Below, piece after piece: positions 33,967 through 44,123 of a DNA stretch of 64,000 nucleotides (positions are counted from its first letter, which is position 1; each line of letters starts with the position of its first letter). The DNA lies in the NCBI GenBank assembly GCA_963837395.1, contig CAWINI010000001.1, positions 1-64,000 on the forward strand. The letters run 5' to 3'. Source of the stretch: CAVZQN01 sp963837395. Lineage in GTDB: Bacteria; Acidobacteriota; HRBIN11; JAKEFK01. The translations under genes and the position numbers were made by a program. Below the pieces are notes generated by a model. It saw only the letters and a program-made list of their open reading frames with translations, searched no databases and was not told the origin of the DNA.

Positions 33967-34755
33967 TTAGTCGCAAGGAATTAAACCTATTCCTAAAAAC
34001 TTGCCAGCCGTATCTGAATAGTAGAAAACACTCGTGTGCTTAGTAATTTCGAATGTGCTATCGCCTCGTTCCCATCCTGATTGCCAACCTTCAACTGTAT
34101 CAAGCACTATGTCGTTAACATGATCATTATCAATGTCTTTGAAAGTAATGATACTTTTTCGAAATGCCTGAGCTAAACTCTCGTGAGTGTAGTCACAATT
34201 GTATTCCCATAGAATTTCTGGATAATCCGATCGATTCAGGCAGACCATCCTCATCTTGACGCGGTGAAATGCATTGCCTTCAGATGTTTTGACAAGTAAA
34301 CACGGAAAGACAAAAGGAAGCCCTCCCGGGTCAACTACTGAAAGAGAACCCGAACTCACACCTGTACCAATTTTATAACCAGTACGATATTCCCAAAGTT
34401 TAAGATACTCAAAACGAGCATCAGAGACTCTCTCCAGCCACACAAGAAACTCTATTTCGTCCATGGCATCTGGAGTAGGATCAAATATATATAGAGCTGC
34501 TGCGAAACAACGTTTGTTTGGAAGGTCATCACAGAATTCAACGAAGTTGGTGACGGTTATTGAGTCATGTTCGCTTGCTGTCTTTTCATAAAAGACTGCC
34601 TTTGAGACGGCATCTGCGGCTTCCTTTGGAAAGGTGCTGCCTTCATATGCCATTGAATGGGTGTTGAGTGCCTGCCAGTCTGGTTCTTCTGTTTGTGAAA
34701 AAACAAATGTTGCAAAGAGCATTGCGAACATCATCGCAAATATTGTCTTGTTCAT
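33967..34755 (-). CDS. Secreted hypothetical protein
   Basis: A 262-residue protein with a signal peptide MNKTIFAMMFAMLFATFVFS and mature start near QTEEPDW. The start at 34755 is chosen because it gives a proper signal peptide; a longer reading from 34872 adds 39 unlikely residues. The mature chain has a Cys-containing central part (EFCDDLPNKRCFAAALYIF) and, near the C-terminus, FKDIDNDHVNDIVLDTVEGW, an Asp-rich FG-GAP/dockerin-like calcium loop. Function not recognised. It ends at the shared terminator and diverges from the CreD-like gene at 34948. Confidence 0.75.
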   Translation of the reverse strand: MNKTIFAMMFAMLFATFVFSQTEEPDWQALNTHSMAYEGSTFPKEAADAVSKAVFYEKTASEHDSITVTNFVEFCDDLPNKRCFAAALYIFDPTPDAMDEIEFLVWLERVSDARFEYLKLWEYRTGYKIGTGVSSGSLSVVDPGGLPFVFPCLLVKTSEGNAFHRVKMRMVCLNRSDYPEILWEYNCDYTHESLAQAFRKSIITFKDIDNDHVNDIVLDTVEGWQSGWERGDSTFEITKHTSVFYYSDTAGKFLGIGLIPCD

Positions 34756-34947
34756 AGTAATAATTTCAGTGAGCAAATTTCGAACCACCATCAAAAAACT
34801 CAATGATCCCTCAGAAATCTGATTACAGATGAACACACTTCGTGTCTGATCAAGTACACATTCTCTAAGCAATTAGCCATTGATTCCTTCGATCCTGGCG
34901 CATGGCATCAGATTTGCTTTGTCTTGCAAAGTAAACGGAGGTGAATC

Positions 34948-36363
34948 GTGGTTCAAAGAATCGTTGCTATCGTTTTCATCTTTTTTTGTATCTGTGTTTC
35001 ATGGATTGTTTTGGGATCTGTGATGAAAGTTCGAACGACGACACAAGATTCGAAACTGAAGTCCATGGTTGGTCAACTTTGGGGAGCGCCACAAGTTCAA
35101 AAAGCTCCGGAAATTTATTATCAAACGAAAAAAGACCACGAGGTCCGAACGGTTAAAGATGGTCAAACAATTACAGACATACAGACTGAAATTACAAATC
35201 ACCCGTTACCGCTGGATTCGAGTAATCTTCAAGTCGGGTTAAGTCTGCAGCATCGCAAAAAAGGATTATTGTGGTATGCGACTTACCGCGTGCAATTCTC
35301 CGCACTTTACTCTTTCCGTAATCTAACTTCGGAGTCTCAACAAATTTTCGTGCGTTTCGAACTTCCCAGTAAAGATGCGGTCTATGATAATTTCCGATTT
35401 GCATTTGGTGGCAAAGATCCATCCATAGTTGAAATTCAATCGGGCGGCGTGCATCAATCGATCGTTGTTAATCCAGGTCAAACTGCTACGTTGAACGTAT
35501 CTTATGGATCACAAGGGCTGGATGAATGGTGGTACGACTTTGGATCTGATGTTACTCAAGTAAACAATTTCCACCTGAATCTAAATACAGATTATGATGA
35601 CATCAACTTTCCAGAAAACAGCATCTCACCAACTTCGAAATCAAAAATCAAGGATGGTTGGAACTTGCAATGGCGTTATAGCCATCTTTTGTCTGGAGTC
35701 AAAGTAGGAATGGCAATGCCGCACAAATTGAATCCAGGTCCATGGGTAAGTGATGTCACATATGCGGCGCCGGTTTCTTTGTTCTTATTCTTTTTCTTAC
35801 TGATGGTTTTATCTACCCTGAAAAAAGTTTCTTTGCATCCAATGCATTATTTTTTCATTGGAGCTTCATTTTTTAGTTTCCACATCTTGCTGGCGTATCT
35901 CGTTGATCATATTTCGATCCATACATCATTCATAATCTCCTCAATTGTCTCCATTACGCTGGTAATTTCGTATCTCCGTATTGTGGCTGGAAAGCGATTT
36001 GCGTTTTTAGAAGCAGGCATTGCACAGTTTGTATATTTGGTTCTATTTTCTTACACATTCTTTTTCGAAGAATACACTGGACTGGCTGTAACAGTTCTGG
36101 CCATATTAACGTTGTTCGTTGTCATGCAAATTACTGCTCGTGTGAACTGGCAATCGGTGTTTTCACGCAATTCGGATGCATTGGAAAGCTCAGAAACTTT
36201 GCGGTGTCCCTATTGCAGGGGCGGATTGGCAAATTCAGTGACACGAAGATGCGGAAGTTGTGGGACATTACATCATCAAAACTGTTGGTCAGACCATGGC
36301 CGTTGCGCGATTTTCGGATGCGGCTTCACTGCACCTCCACCGATACCTGTGCAAGCTGACTAA
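34948..36363 (+). CDS. CreD-like inner membrane protein with C-terminal RING-like zinc finger
   Basis: A 471-residue integral membrane protein starting at GTG 34948, with GGAGG at 34937-34941. Layout: membrane helix about 5-27; large periplasmic part about 30-270 with VGLSLQHRKKGLLWYATYRVQFSALY as in CreD-type proteins; about five or six helices at 275-400; then a cytoplasmic tail (410-465) with CPYC, CGSC, LHHQNC and CAIFGC, a cross-brace of Cys/His ligands matching prokaryotic RING-like fingers. CreD proteins respond to envelope stress in other bacteria. The attached finger is unusual and suggests protein-protein contact at the membrane. Confident for topology and finger, moderate for CreD kinship. 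Confidence 0.8.
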   Translation: MVQRIVAIVFIFFCICVSWIVLGSVMKVRTTTQDSKLKSMVGQLWGAPQVQKAPEIYYQTKKDHEVRTVKDGQTITDIQTEITNHPLPLDSSNLQVGLSLQHRKKGLLWYATYRVQFSALYSFRNLTSESQQIFVRFELPSKDAVYDNFRFAFGGKDPSIVEIQSGGVHQSIVVNPGQTATLNVSYGSQGLDEWWYDFGSDVTQVNNFHLNLNTDYDDINFPENSISPTSKSKIKDGWNLQWRYSHLLSGVKVGMAMPHKLNPGPWVSDVTYAAPVSLFLFFFLLMVLSTLKKVSLHPMHYFFIGASFFSFHILLAYLVDHISIHTSFIISSIVSITLVISYLRIVAGKRFAFLEAGIAQFVYLVLFSYTFFFEEYTGLAVTVLAILTLFVVMQITARVNWQSVFSRNSDALESSETLRCPYCRGGLANSVTRRCGSCGTLHHQNCWSDHGRCAIFGCGFTAPPPIPVQAD

Positions 36364-36373
36364 TTAAAGGAGC

Positions 36374-36417
36374 GCGGGTTTCCAGCCCGCATTACGGGAA
36401 GCAGACCTCTTGCCTGG
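36374..36417. repeat. Tandem palindromic repeats (copies f1, f2 degenerate)
   Basis: GCGGG-TTTCCA-GCCCGC (36374-36390, one wobble), then ATTACGGG and a decayed GCAGACCTCTTGCCTG unit. The order GCGGG-type then GCAGG-type, with an ATTACGG linker, echoes the 24039-24082 pair. Confidence 0.6.
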
Positions 36418-36430
36418 TCAAACTGTGGAC

Positions 36431-36898
36431 ATGATTGCCCTTCGTAATGCATTACAATGTATTGCGCCTATGGAAGTAAAGAATCCTAATTACCGCGAGT
36501 TTGTATTAGATACGATCTTTGGCAAAGCTACATTCCTGGCTGAGCTTGGTATTCAACTTTCCGATGTCGGACCAGGATGGTGCACAGCTACAGCCGAACT
36601 CTCTAAGCGTCATTTACAACATACTGGATATGTCCATGCTGGTGTGATTTCAACTTTATCTGATCATGCCTGCGGAGGTGCAGCCGCAACTTTAATTGAG
36701 CCTGCCGATAATGTCCTTGCTGTTGAATTCAAAATCAATTTTCTCAGACCCGCCGCAACAAAAAAACTTCGGTGCAAAGCAACCGTACTGAAAGCAGGAA
36801 AACGATTGTTTATTGTGGAAGCCGACGTTTTTGCAATCGATGACCAAAAAGAAGTTCATGTAAGCACGAGCCTTGAAACTGTAGCAATCGTCCGATAG
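36431..36898 (+). CDS. PaaI/hotdog-fold thioesterase
   Basis: About 155 residues with the hotdog-fold acyl-CoA thioesterase pattern: LGIQLSDVGPGWCTATAELS, HTGYVHAGVISTLSDHACGGAA (the HxGxxxxLxD helix with catalytic Asp) and AVEFKINFLRPA. Acts on acyl- or aryl-CoA esters in the cytoplasm; substrate unknown. Start uncertain: ATG 36431 is used, ATG 36470 (MEVKNPNY) is equally plausible, and the TTG at 36410 is rejected as it falls inside a repeat. The oxidoreductase pair starts 50 bases downstream on the same strand. Confidence 0.88.
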   Translation: MIALRNALQCIAPMEVKNPNYREFVLDTIFGKATFLAELGIQLSDVGPGWCTATAELSKRHLQHTGYVHAGVISTLSDHACGGAAATLIEPADNVLAVEFKINFLRPAATKKLRCKATVLKAGKRLFIVEADVFAIDDQKEVHVSTSLETVAIVR

Positions 36899-36947
36899 CC
36901 CTTAATGCTTGTTTGAAAACTGCAATCGAAAGACTATTGTGAAAGTA

Positions 36948-37421
36948 ATGCTTAAAGATCTTGAACTTCAAATTAACGGCGCCAAGCACCAGATCAAAGT
37001 AAATCCTGAACGAAGTTTGCTCAGCGTTCTGCGTGACGAACTCAATCTAACTGGAACGAAATATGGATGCGGCGAAGCACAATGCGGAGCGTGCACTGTT
37101 CTGATAAACGGCATTTCAACGAGATCCTGTGTTACTCCAGTTGAAAATCTCAGCGGAAAACAGATCATCACGATTGAAGGTCTGGAAAACAATGGCAAGC
37201 TTCATCCATTGCAAGAAGCATTTCTAAAAGCAGATGCAATGCAGTGCGCGTATTGTACATCCGGAATGATCATGTCTGGCGTTGCCCTGCTCAAAAGAAA
37301 GGCACGACCTACAAGGGATGAAATCATTGATCATATGAATGGGAACGTTTGCAGGTGTGGAACTTACGAAAGGATTATCTCTGCAATTCAAATTGCGTCG
37401 GGTCAACGAAATAATGAGTAA
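36948..37421 (+). CDS. [2Fe-2S] subunit of a xanthine-oxidase-family (IorA-like) hydroxylase
   Basis: A 157-residue electron-transfer subunit with two [2Fe-2S] clusters: plant-type GCGEAQCGACTVLING...RSC and the second motif QCAYCTSGMIM...NGNVCRCGTYERI. This is the small subunit of two-component molybdenum hydroxylases such as isoquinoline 1-oxidoreductase. Start ATG 36948 (MLKDLELQING); a few upstream residues are possible. It overlaps the large-subunit start by 8 bases (37414-37421), so the pair is translationally coupled. No separate FAD subunit is present. Confidence 0.95.
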   Translation: MLKDLELQINGAKHQIKVNPERSLLSVLRDELNLTGTKYGCGEAQCGACTVLINGISTRSCVTPVENLSGKQIITIEGLENNGKLHPLQEAFLKADAMQCAYCTSGMIMSGVALLKRKARPTRDEIIDHMNGNVCRCGTYERIISAIQIASGQRNNE

Positions 37422-39576
37422 AATTCCAACCCGGGATAAAACTGAAGCTGAACGATACGAGCTTTGTGAAAAGCCTCGATATCATTTTGAACTCAATCGC
37501 CGCAATTTCCTGAAATTTTTCGGCGGCGGAATCGTTATGATTGTTCCGCTTAGTCAACTGAACTCACAGCAGCGTGAATCCGGCAGATCAGATTTCGATA
37601 ACGATGTTCCGAAAGAAATTGGCGCATGGATTCATATTGATAAAGATGGCTCGATCAAAGTTTTCACCGGCAAAACAGAAATGGGCCAAAACATTCGAAC
37701 TTCGTTAACACAAGCTGTGGCTGATGAATTACGAATTCCAGTCTCGATGATTCATTTGGTAATGGCAGATACCGATCAAACACCATTTGACATGGGAACA
37801 TTCGGCAGTATGACAACACCCAGGATGGCTCCACAACTTCGCAAAGCTGCGGCTGCAGCGCGTGAAATGTTAATCGATCTTGCCGCTCAAAAATGGAATG
37901 TGGATCGGAGTCGCATTCAAATCTTAAATGCGAAATTAGTGAATGATCAAACTAAGTCGGAGCTCAGCTTTGCGGATGTTGTTAATAGTCAGAATATCGC
38001 AAAAACGATCCCTGATGATCAACCCACCACTGTTGCAACAGAATGGAAAATTGCTGGAACATCGGTTGCAAAAGTTGATAGCCGCGATTTCGTAACCGGT
38101 AAACACAAATACACATCGGACATGAAAGTTCCTGGGATGTTACATGCGAAAGTTGTGCGGCCCGCGGCGTTCAATGCAACCGCCGCATCGGTAGATTCTT
38201 CTGCTGCGGAATCGATTCCATCGGTAAAAGTAGTAAAGGATGGAAATTTTATTGCTGTGGCTGCCGCTGATTTAGAAACTGCCAGAAATGCGGTTGAGCA
38301 GATCAAAGTAAATTGGAACACTCAGCCTCAGCCATCCAATTCAGAATTATTTGAACTGCTGAAAAAACCTGCATCAAAAAAAGATGAAGATTGGCAATCT
38401 CGCTCCAAACCAAAAATTCAAGGATCGGTTGCAGATGGTCTAGCGTCCGCAGATAAAAAACTTGAGGAAACATATACCGTTGCTTACATTGCACATGCCC
38501 CGCTGGAAACGCGCGCCGCAATTGCGGAATGGAAAGATGACAAGCTTACAGTATGGACAGGAACTCAGCGACCGTTTGGAGTTCGTAATGAGCTTGCTGA
38601 AGCTTTTCACATTCCGGAAGAAAAAATTCGGGTAATCGTTCTGGATACCGGATCCGCTTATGGCGGCAAACATACAGGTGAAAGTGCTATCGAAGCGGCA
38701 AGAATTGCGCGGGCCGCAGGCAAACCTGTCAAACTCACCTGGTCGCGTGAAGAAGAATTTACCTGGGCATATTTTCGCCCGGCGGGAGTGATTCAAGCGA
38801 AAAGCGGCGTCAAAAATGATGGAACTATAACTGCGTGGGAATTTCATAACTACAATTCAGGTCCATCTGCAATTCAGCCTAAATACGAAATCGCAAATCA
38901 GCATGTTGAATTCCATCCAAGCGATTCTCCGCTTCGCCAGGGTTCATATCGAGCGTTAGCCGCAACCGCCAACCATTTCGCACGTGAGACACACATCGAT
39001 GAACTCGCTCACAGTATCAATATGGATCCGGTTCAATTTAGATGGAAGAACATCAAAGATCAACGTTTGTCTGATGTACTTCAAGCAGCAGCGAAAAAAT
39101 TCGACTGGAAAAATGGAAAATCAAGTGATGGTCGCGGCATCGGTGTGGCTTGTGGATTTGAAAAAGATGGTTATCTGGCAACCTGTGTGGAAATTGCAGT
39201 ACAGCCTGACCGATCACTGAAAGTACTGCGAGTTGTTGAAGCATTCGATTGCGGTCCGGTTGTGAATCCAAATCACTTAAAGAATCAGATTGAAGGTGCA
39301 ATCATGATGGGAATTGGCGGCGCATTGTTTGAAGAAATCCAATTTGAAAATGGAAAAATTCTGAATCCGCGGTTTTCAAATTACCAGGTACCGCGCTTTA
39401 ACGACTTGCCAGCTATCGAAGTAATATTGATGGATCGAAAAGATATTCCATCAGCCGGCGCAGGCGAAACACCAATCGTTGGAATTGCTCCCGCTATCGG
39501 AAATGCCATTTTCCATGCAACCGGAATTCGACTCCGATCATTACCCCTTATACCAAACGGACTACCAACAGCTTAA
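37414..39576 (+). CDS. Molybdopterin-binding large subunit (IorB-like), xanthine oxidase family
   Basis: A 720-residue catalytic subunit. N-terminal NRRNFLKFFGGGIVMIVPLSQL (about 30-51) resembles a Tat-type signal, though the first Arg pair is preceded by 28 charged residues, so membrane attachment or export is uncertain. Features of the family: GKTEMGQNIRTSLTQAVADEL, DMGTFGSMTTPRM, a central a/b hammerhead GKHKYTSDMKVPGMLHAKVVRP, SAYGGKHTGESAIEAA, and terminal GAGETPIVGIAPAIGNAI with the active-site Glu. It hydroxylates an N-heterocycle or aldehyde; the cytochrome partner often used by IorAB is not adjacent. Confidence 0.94.
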   Translation: MSKIPTRDKTEAERYELCEKPRYHFELNRRNFLKFFGGGIVMIVPLSQLNSQQRESGRSDFDNDVPKEIGAWIHIDKDGSIKVFTGKTEMGQNIRTSLTQAVADELRIPVSMIHLVMADTDQTPFDMGTFGSMTTPRMAPQLRKAAAAAREMLIDLAAQKWNVDRSRIQILNAKLVNDQTKSELSFADVVNSQNIAKTIPDDQPTTVATEWKIAGTSVAKVDSRDFVTGKHKYTSDMKVPGMLHAKVVRPAAFNATAASVDSSAAESIPSVKVVKDGNFIAVAAADLETARNAVEQIKVNWNTQPQPSNSELFELLKKPASKKDEDWQSRSKPKIQGSVADGLASADKKLEETYTVAYIAHAPLETRAAIAEWKDDKLTVWTGTQRPFGVRNELAEAFHIPEEKIRVIVLDTGSAYGGKHTGESAIEAARIARAAGKPVKLTWSREEEFTWAYFRPAGVIQAKSGVKNDGTITAWEFHNYNSGPSAIQPKYEIANQHVEFHPSDSPLRQGSYRALAATANHFARETHIDELAHSINMDPVQFRWKNIKDQRLSDVLQAAAKKFDWKNGKSSDGRGIGVACGFEKDGYLATCVEIAVQPDRSLKVLRVVEAFDCGPVVNPNHLKNQIEGAIMMGIGGALFEEIQFENGKILNPRFSNYQVPRFNDLPAIEVILMDRKDIPSAGAGETPIVGIAPAIGNAIFHATGIRLRSLPLIPNGLPTA

Positions 39577-39651
39577 GTATTTTCTTAGCTATCTTCATCC
39601 GTGCCTTTAGCTCTTGGGTTCAGTATTCCACTTTCTGATTTTGTCGACCGG

Positions 39652-40407
39652 TTATTTCTTGTCGCTTCTCTTATTTAATGAGTCGCGAATTTGTCGGACT
39701 GTGTTCCTGATTGCAAGATAAGGAGTAGCGACCGCTCTACCCAGAAGTTCAAAATGATGGGCAATGTAATGCACATCAACTCTACTTAGATCGAACTGAT
39801 CTTCCTTATCTGTAGCTTCCGCCAGGTTCGTGCCCACTGCAGCGTCATAGTACTTTCGGACCATTTCACGAACGGTGGAGTTGTAAAGTCCAAAGGGATA
39901 AGCAAAGATGTGAACGCCTTTTCCTACATGCTCTTCAATCATTGTTCTGGATTCTTCAACTTCTTCACGCACTTCATCAACTGAAATACGTGTGAGATCG
40001 CGGTGTGTGAGTGATTTCGATCCGAACTCGATTCCAGAGTGTGAAAGCTTTTCAACTTGCGACCAGTTCATCAATCGCTGTGCAGCAATTTTATTTTTTT
40101 GCTCCCAAACACTTTCACGGCCTGCATAACGTGCGACTAAAAATACAGTTGCAGGGAAATGATATTGACTTAGTAGTGGAAAAGCGCGTGAATGAAAATT
40201 TTCGTATCCATCATCGAATGTTAGAACTACTTTTTTGTATAAAGGCTCATGTCCAGTTAGAAGCTTTAGTCCTTGCGATAGAGTGACAACACTAAAGTGT
40301 TTCTCCTTTAAGTAACGGAGATGTTGAGAAAATAGTACTGGAGAGATGGAAATTGCTGAGTCGGAATTGTCGATTGAATAATACGTTAAAATCGTAAGTT
40401 TCCGCAT
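39652..40407 (-). CDS. Polysaccharide deacetylase (NodB domain)
   Basis: A 251-residue CE4 deacetylase. Motif 1 TFDDGYENF (catalytic Asp and metal Asp), motif 2 with metal His in KSLTHRDLTRIS (the usual HTxxH is here SLTHRDL), and FAYPFGLYN (motif 3). No signal peptide, so likely cytoplasmic or attached through a partner. Removes acetyl from N-acetylated glycans. Isolated from the main glycan cluster at 53987-63217. The upstream 300 bases carry the first copy of a dispersed repeat (40550-40697). Confidence 0.9.
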   Translation of the reverse strand: MRKLTILTYYSIDNSDSAISISPVLFSQHLRYLKEKHFSVVTLSQGLKLLTGHEPLYKKVVLTFDDGYENFHSRAFPLLSQYHFPATVFLVARYAGRESVWEQKNKIAAQRLMNWSQVEKLSHSGIEFGSKSLTHRDLTRISVDEVREEVEESRTMIEEHVGKGVHIFAYPFGLYNSTVREMVRKYYDAAVGTNLAEATDKEDQFDLSRVDVHYIAHHFELLGRAVATPYLAIRNTVRQIRDSLNKRSDKK

Positions 40408-40549
40408 GTCGATATCAGTGACTTTGAAATAACCCGAAGAACATTGAACAGATTGATCTTAAATGTGAACCAAATGCAGATCCAAATCTCTCACCAGGGC
40501 ATTAAAGTGAAACTTTATGATCAATAAAAGTTCTAATGAAAACCAACAC

Positions 40550-40697
40550 TAGCACTACTTACATCGTACGATATCAGTCATTGGATGCCAAATTCTACCA
40601 CACTACAATGAGATTAAAATACTGAGCAGGGGCTTTCCAATGTCGGAACGTCGACAATTGATCAAGCTTCTGAATTAGCTTCAAGTTAAACTTCAAT
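40550..40697. repeat. Dispersed intergenic repeat, copy A
   Basis: About 148 bp related to 45724-45842 in the same orientation. Shared blocks: TAGCAC-TA-TT-CATCGTACGA (palindrome TCGTACGA at 40564-40571) and AATGTCGGA...CGACA (40640-40656) followed by AATTGATCAAGCTTCTGAAT versus ACTCATCAATCTTCTGAAT and AGTTAAAC. On the minus strand both copies read LIQK(L/I)D(Q/E)LS--RH, with conservative differences, so they may be remnants of one small gene. The rest of the 40408-40713 gap holds no gene I can support. Confidence 0.7.
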
Positions 40698-40713
40698 CGA
40701 TGATGAGCGGCTT

Positions 40714-41841
40714 CTACAGTGATTTTGAGAGGCGCTTCGCTTCTTCTAAATCTTTTTCATAGTCGCTGCGCAAACTGTTCTTAATCTTAAACGCCTGATC
40801 AAAAGAACTCTCAGCCTGTTGAGCTGCTTTCGTTGCATCCGGCCCGGATAATGTCCGGGCTCTTAATAAAAATAATTCCCCGCGGGTTGCATGCACTTCA
40901 GAAAGCACAGAATTTTGTTTTAGTGCTCGATCAGCTGCATTAATGCCCAATTCGATTTCTTGTTGAGCAGGTATTTTGTTTGATATGAAATGTTCAGCTC
41001 GCACCTGGTGCACAAAGGCCAGGGCGGCAAAACATTCTGCGCAATCAGAGCTTACTTTTGAAGCAAGTTGAAGTAATCGTTCTGCTTCTTTCAAGAATGG
41101 TTCTGGTGATTTGCCTTGACTGATAGCATCGCGAGCAGCCACCAATTCTGTCTGCGCGAAATAACCATAGGTCACAACGATTTTATCGTTTGCCTTTGTT
41201 GATTTATTAAAAGCATCGCGGGATAACATAATTTCTGCGTTTGGATCTTTTCCTTTTTGCTGTAAAAAATGCGCTTTTTTCATGTGAGCGATCCCCAGAC
41301 CTGCATAAGAAAATGCTTCATCAGGAGCCAGAATCAGACTCTTCTGATAAGCTGCAATCGATTCATCAAGCGGGGGAACAGGATCTTTGCCGGAATCATG
41401 TTCAGCATCGGACATCGAAAGATATGCAACACCTGCATATTCATAAACATTTTCATAATTTGGGTTCATTTCAATACACTTTTTGAATAGCTTAATTGCT
41501 TGTACAAGTGTTGGGGTTATATCTAAACCGACCTGCGTTTCATATTCCGCCCGCGCATAAAATGCGATTCCAAGGTTGCTGTAATTCTTGAAATAATTCG
41601 GATTGTTTGCAATCGCTTTTTCCAGGAATTTCGTGGCCTTTTGAAGAGTGGGTCGCGGATCCTTTCCATCAGACGTTTCATATCGCGCGCGGTCTACAAG
41701 ATTGAGTCCCATCAATGTATTCAAACCTTCATCCTCCGGAATTCTAATGCTTGCCTTTTCATAATTGGCATTAGCAAGATCCAGGTATGGAATAGGATCT
41801 TTTCCGGTATATAACGCACCTTGAGCTATCGCTTGATACAA
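40714..41841 (-). pseudogene. C-terminal TPR part of a frameshifted Ser/Thr kinase gene
   Basis: A 375-residue open frame made of tetratricopeptide-like repeats (for example NPNYFKNYSNLGIAFYARAEYE and NPNYENVYEYAGVAYLSMSDAE), each joined by a GKDP(I/V/R)P insert. It continues the kinase frame that ends at 41826: the text AYRRLGSLYQAIAQG is restored if one base is added at about 41845-41847 (CTTCCAAG read as CTTCCCAAG). No independent RBS. So this is the C-terminal third of the gene spanning 40714-44119; it could still be made as a separate TPR protein. Confidence 0.85.
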
Positions 41842-43754
41842 ACTTCCAAGCGCCGATATGCAAGCCCGTTTTCAGGATCTATCTGTAATGCAGCCCGCGC
41901 AAACTTTTCTCCTTTAACTGCTGATACTGCGTAATCTTTTCCATTAGAAGTTTGATCACTGATCCAAAGGTCATAGATCCTGGTGGCTAATAACTTTGCG
42001 TTGATATTTTTAGAGTCAGCCATCAATGCTTTTTCACAATAATTTATCCCTTCTTGCGGAATCGTATCAGGAACAGTTCCTTTCTGTTCCAGGATCAAGC
42101 TCTGCAGCGCAATCTGAATTGAACAGAGACCTTCAAATATTTGCGGATTGCTCTGCCCTTTTTTGGCGGCCTCCAGATACGACGACTTCGCCTTTCCATA
42201 ATACTCATAAGCACTGTCGGCTTTCCCAAGCATCCGTTGTTCGGCGCCTATCTCTCTTAAGCTATCACCGCGCAACAGTGTTGCTTCGTACAGCCATGAA
42301 ATCTTTTTCGCTGCGTACTCCGCTTTTTGTTGAGACTCGAAATATTTTTTTCCTAAGAATGCAAATAGTGCATCAATATATTCAGGCGGTTCGGATCCAG
42401 CTGATCCACTTCCATGTTTTATGTAAACCAAAGCTGGATCGCGATATTGCTTTTCCAACGCTTTCTTCCGTTGTTCCAGTTGATCTTTTTTGTATATTCC
42501 TTCAGCCTGTTGTAATTTTTCGCGATATAACATTGCCAGCGAAAGTCCCAAAGCATTCGCCACAGCAGGATCCTGATAGTCATACTTTTCCCGGGCTAAG
42601 ATTAAATTGTCATAAGCATCCTGATAACGATGCAAAGATAAAAAGCCGCGTCCTAATGAATAATATCCTGAACCATAGGCTACACTTCCCAATGATTGCA
42701 TTCTCGATTTGATATATTCCAATCTTTCTAGAACTTGCGTTTTATCTTGTTCGATATCATGCAATGGAAGCAGGTAAGCATAACGCATGATCGATTCAAT
42801 CCGTGTAACTTCCTGACCGAACTCCTGGAATAATCTGGATTTTTGGTTTGCTCGCCATTGGATGATGCTGGCTGTGATTGCAAATGACAGTAACGTAATG
42901 AAAGCAATACTGAGTGCGATTTTATTTCGACGAATGAATTTTGCACTTCGATACGCAAAGGTATCTTTATGCGCAATGATCGGAAGCGCTTGAAGATGAC
43001 GGCGGATATCTTCTGAAAGTTGATCAACGTATTGATAACGCCGCTGAGCTTCTTTGCGCATTGTCATTAATACGATATTGTCCAAATCACCACGCAAGCG
43101 ACGGCGCAAACGATCCGGACTTCCTTCACGAGTTTTGCTGTGGTCCTCAGGTGAGTCATCACTTGCATTCACAATGGAACTCGGAAGTTGGGGCTGAGTT
43201 TCAGTTATGGTGCGAGCAATCTCAAGTGCGTTTCTGTTTTTCAAAACATATGGCGAGTGTCCAGTTAGAAGTTCATACAAAATTACACCCAGAGAATACA
43301 CATCACTTAAGGTAGTGATCTGAAATCCTTGTGCTTGTTCAGGACTTGCATATTCAGGTGTCATTAATCGAATTCCGGTGGCAGTCGATCCTTTATCTGC
43401 GGAATATTCAGACTGCAAAATCTTTGCGATTCCAAAATCTAACAGCTTGGTAACACCGTCTGCTGTTACCAGGATATTGGATGGCTTAAGATCGCGATGA
43501 ACGACTGAATTGCGATGCGCATAAGACACAGCCGAACAAACTTGCTGAAATAATTCCAAACGGTGAGTGATTGAAAGACGCCGTGAGTCGCAATACTGAT
43601 CAATAGGCATTCCTTCAACATGCTCCATCACAAAGTACGGAAGGCCATTTTGTGTGCTGCCACCATCCAGTAAGCGAGCGATATTCGGATGATCAAAATT
43701 TCCAAGAATTTTTTGCTCAGTGCGAAAACGCCGCAAAACATCATCTGTATCCAT
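41826..43754 (-). pseudogene. Kinase catalytic core, membrane helix and first TPRs of the frameshifted gene
   Basis: A 642-residue open frame holding most of the kinase domain: RTEQKILGNFDHPNIARLLDGG, VVHRDLKPSNILV (catalytic Asp), LLDFGIAKI and TPEYASPEQAQG, then a membrane helix (IALSIAFITLLSFAITASII) and TPR helices. The Gly-rich loop and ATP Lys region lie upstream in another frame: the sequence GRGGMG-AVYLAT...FVAIKLIKRGMDTDDV is broken by 5 extra bases near 43826-43831. As it stands this piece lacks the nucleotide loop and would be inactive. Upstream and downstream pieces are listed separately. Confidence 0.88.
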
Positions 43755-43765
43755 CCCCCGCTTGA

Positions 43766-44119
43766 TTAACTTAATGGCAACAAACTTCTGAAACAGCTCA
43801 TCTGCGCGTGTTGCAAGATAGACTGCTCCACTCCCATACCACCTCTGCCGATTTCTTTGATGATTTTGTAGGAGCCGATTTGTTGATGAACTGGTAACGG
43901 TTCATCCTCTTCCGCTAAAAACTCAATCGGATTGGAAATCAGCGGCGATTGGATGAATTCTCCCGCTTCTTCAAAAGAAAAAAGTAATGATTTGATTTCT
44001 TGTTTCAGCTGCTCATCGCCATCACAATTCTCATCCAAAAATTTATTCCACTCACCCGCTGGTAATTTTTGAGCAGCCTCAAAAAGTTCGTTTACTCTAT
44101 TCCATTTTTCTGATGACAT
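43766..44119 (-). pseudogene. N-terminal part of the frameshifted Ser/Thr kinase gene
   Basis: From ATG 44119 the frame reads SSEKWNRVNELFEAAQKL with EQLKQEIKSLLFSFEEAGEF, the same N-terminal helical region as the intact kinase at 4053-6626, then IGSYKIIKEIGRGGMG, where the frame is lost within the Gly-rich loop by a 5-base insertion (about 43826-43831, a GGGA/GTGGA duplication-like context). The start lies 4 bases after the stop of the sigma-factor gene, so the pair was one operon. Confidence 0.85.
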
Positions 44120-44123
44120 AGAA

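Noticed and set aside
34756..34872. 39-residue extension before the secreted protein at 33967
   Set aside because: It would bury the signal peptide; no homology-like features.
36410..36430. TTG start for the thioesterase
   Set aside because: Falls within the degenerate palindromic repeat; ATG starts downstream fit the family.
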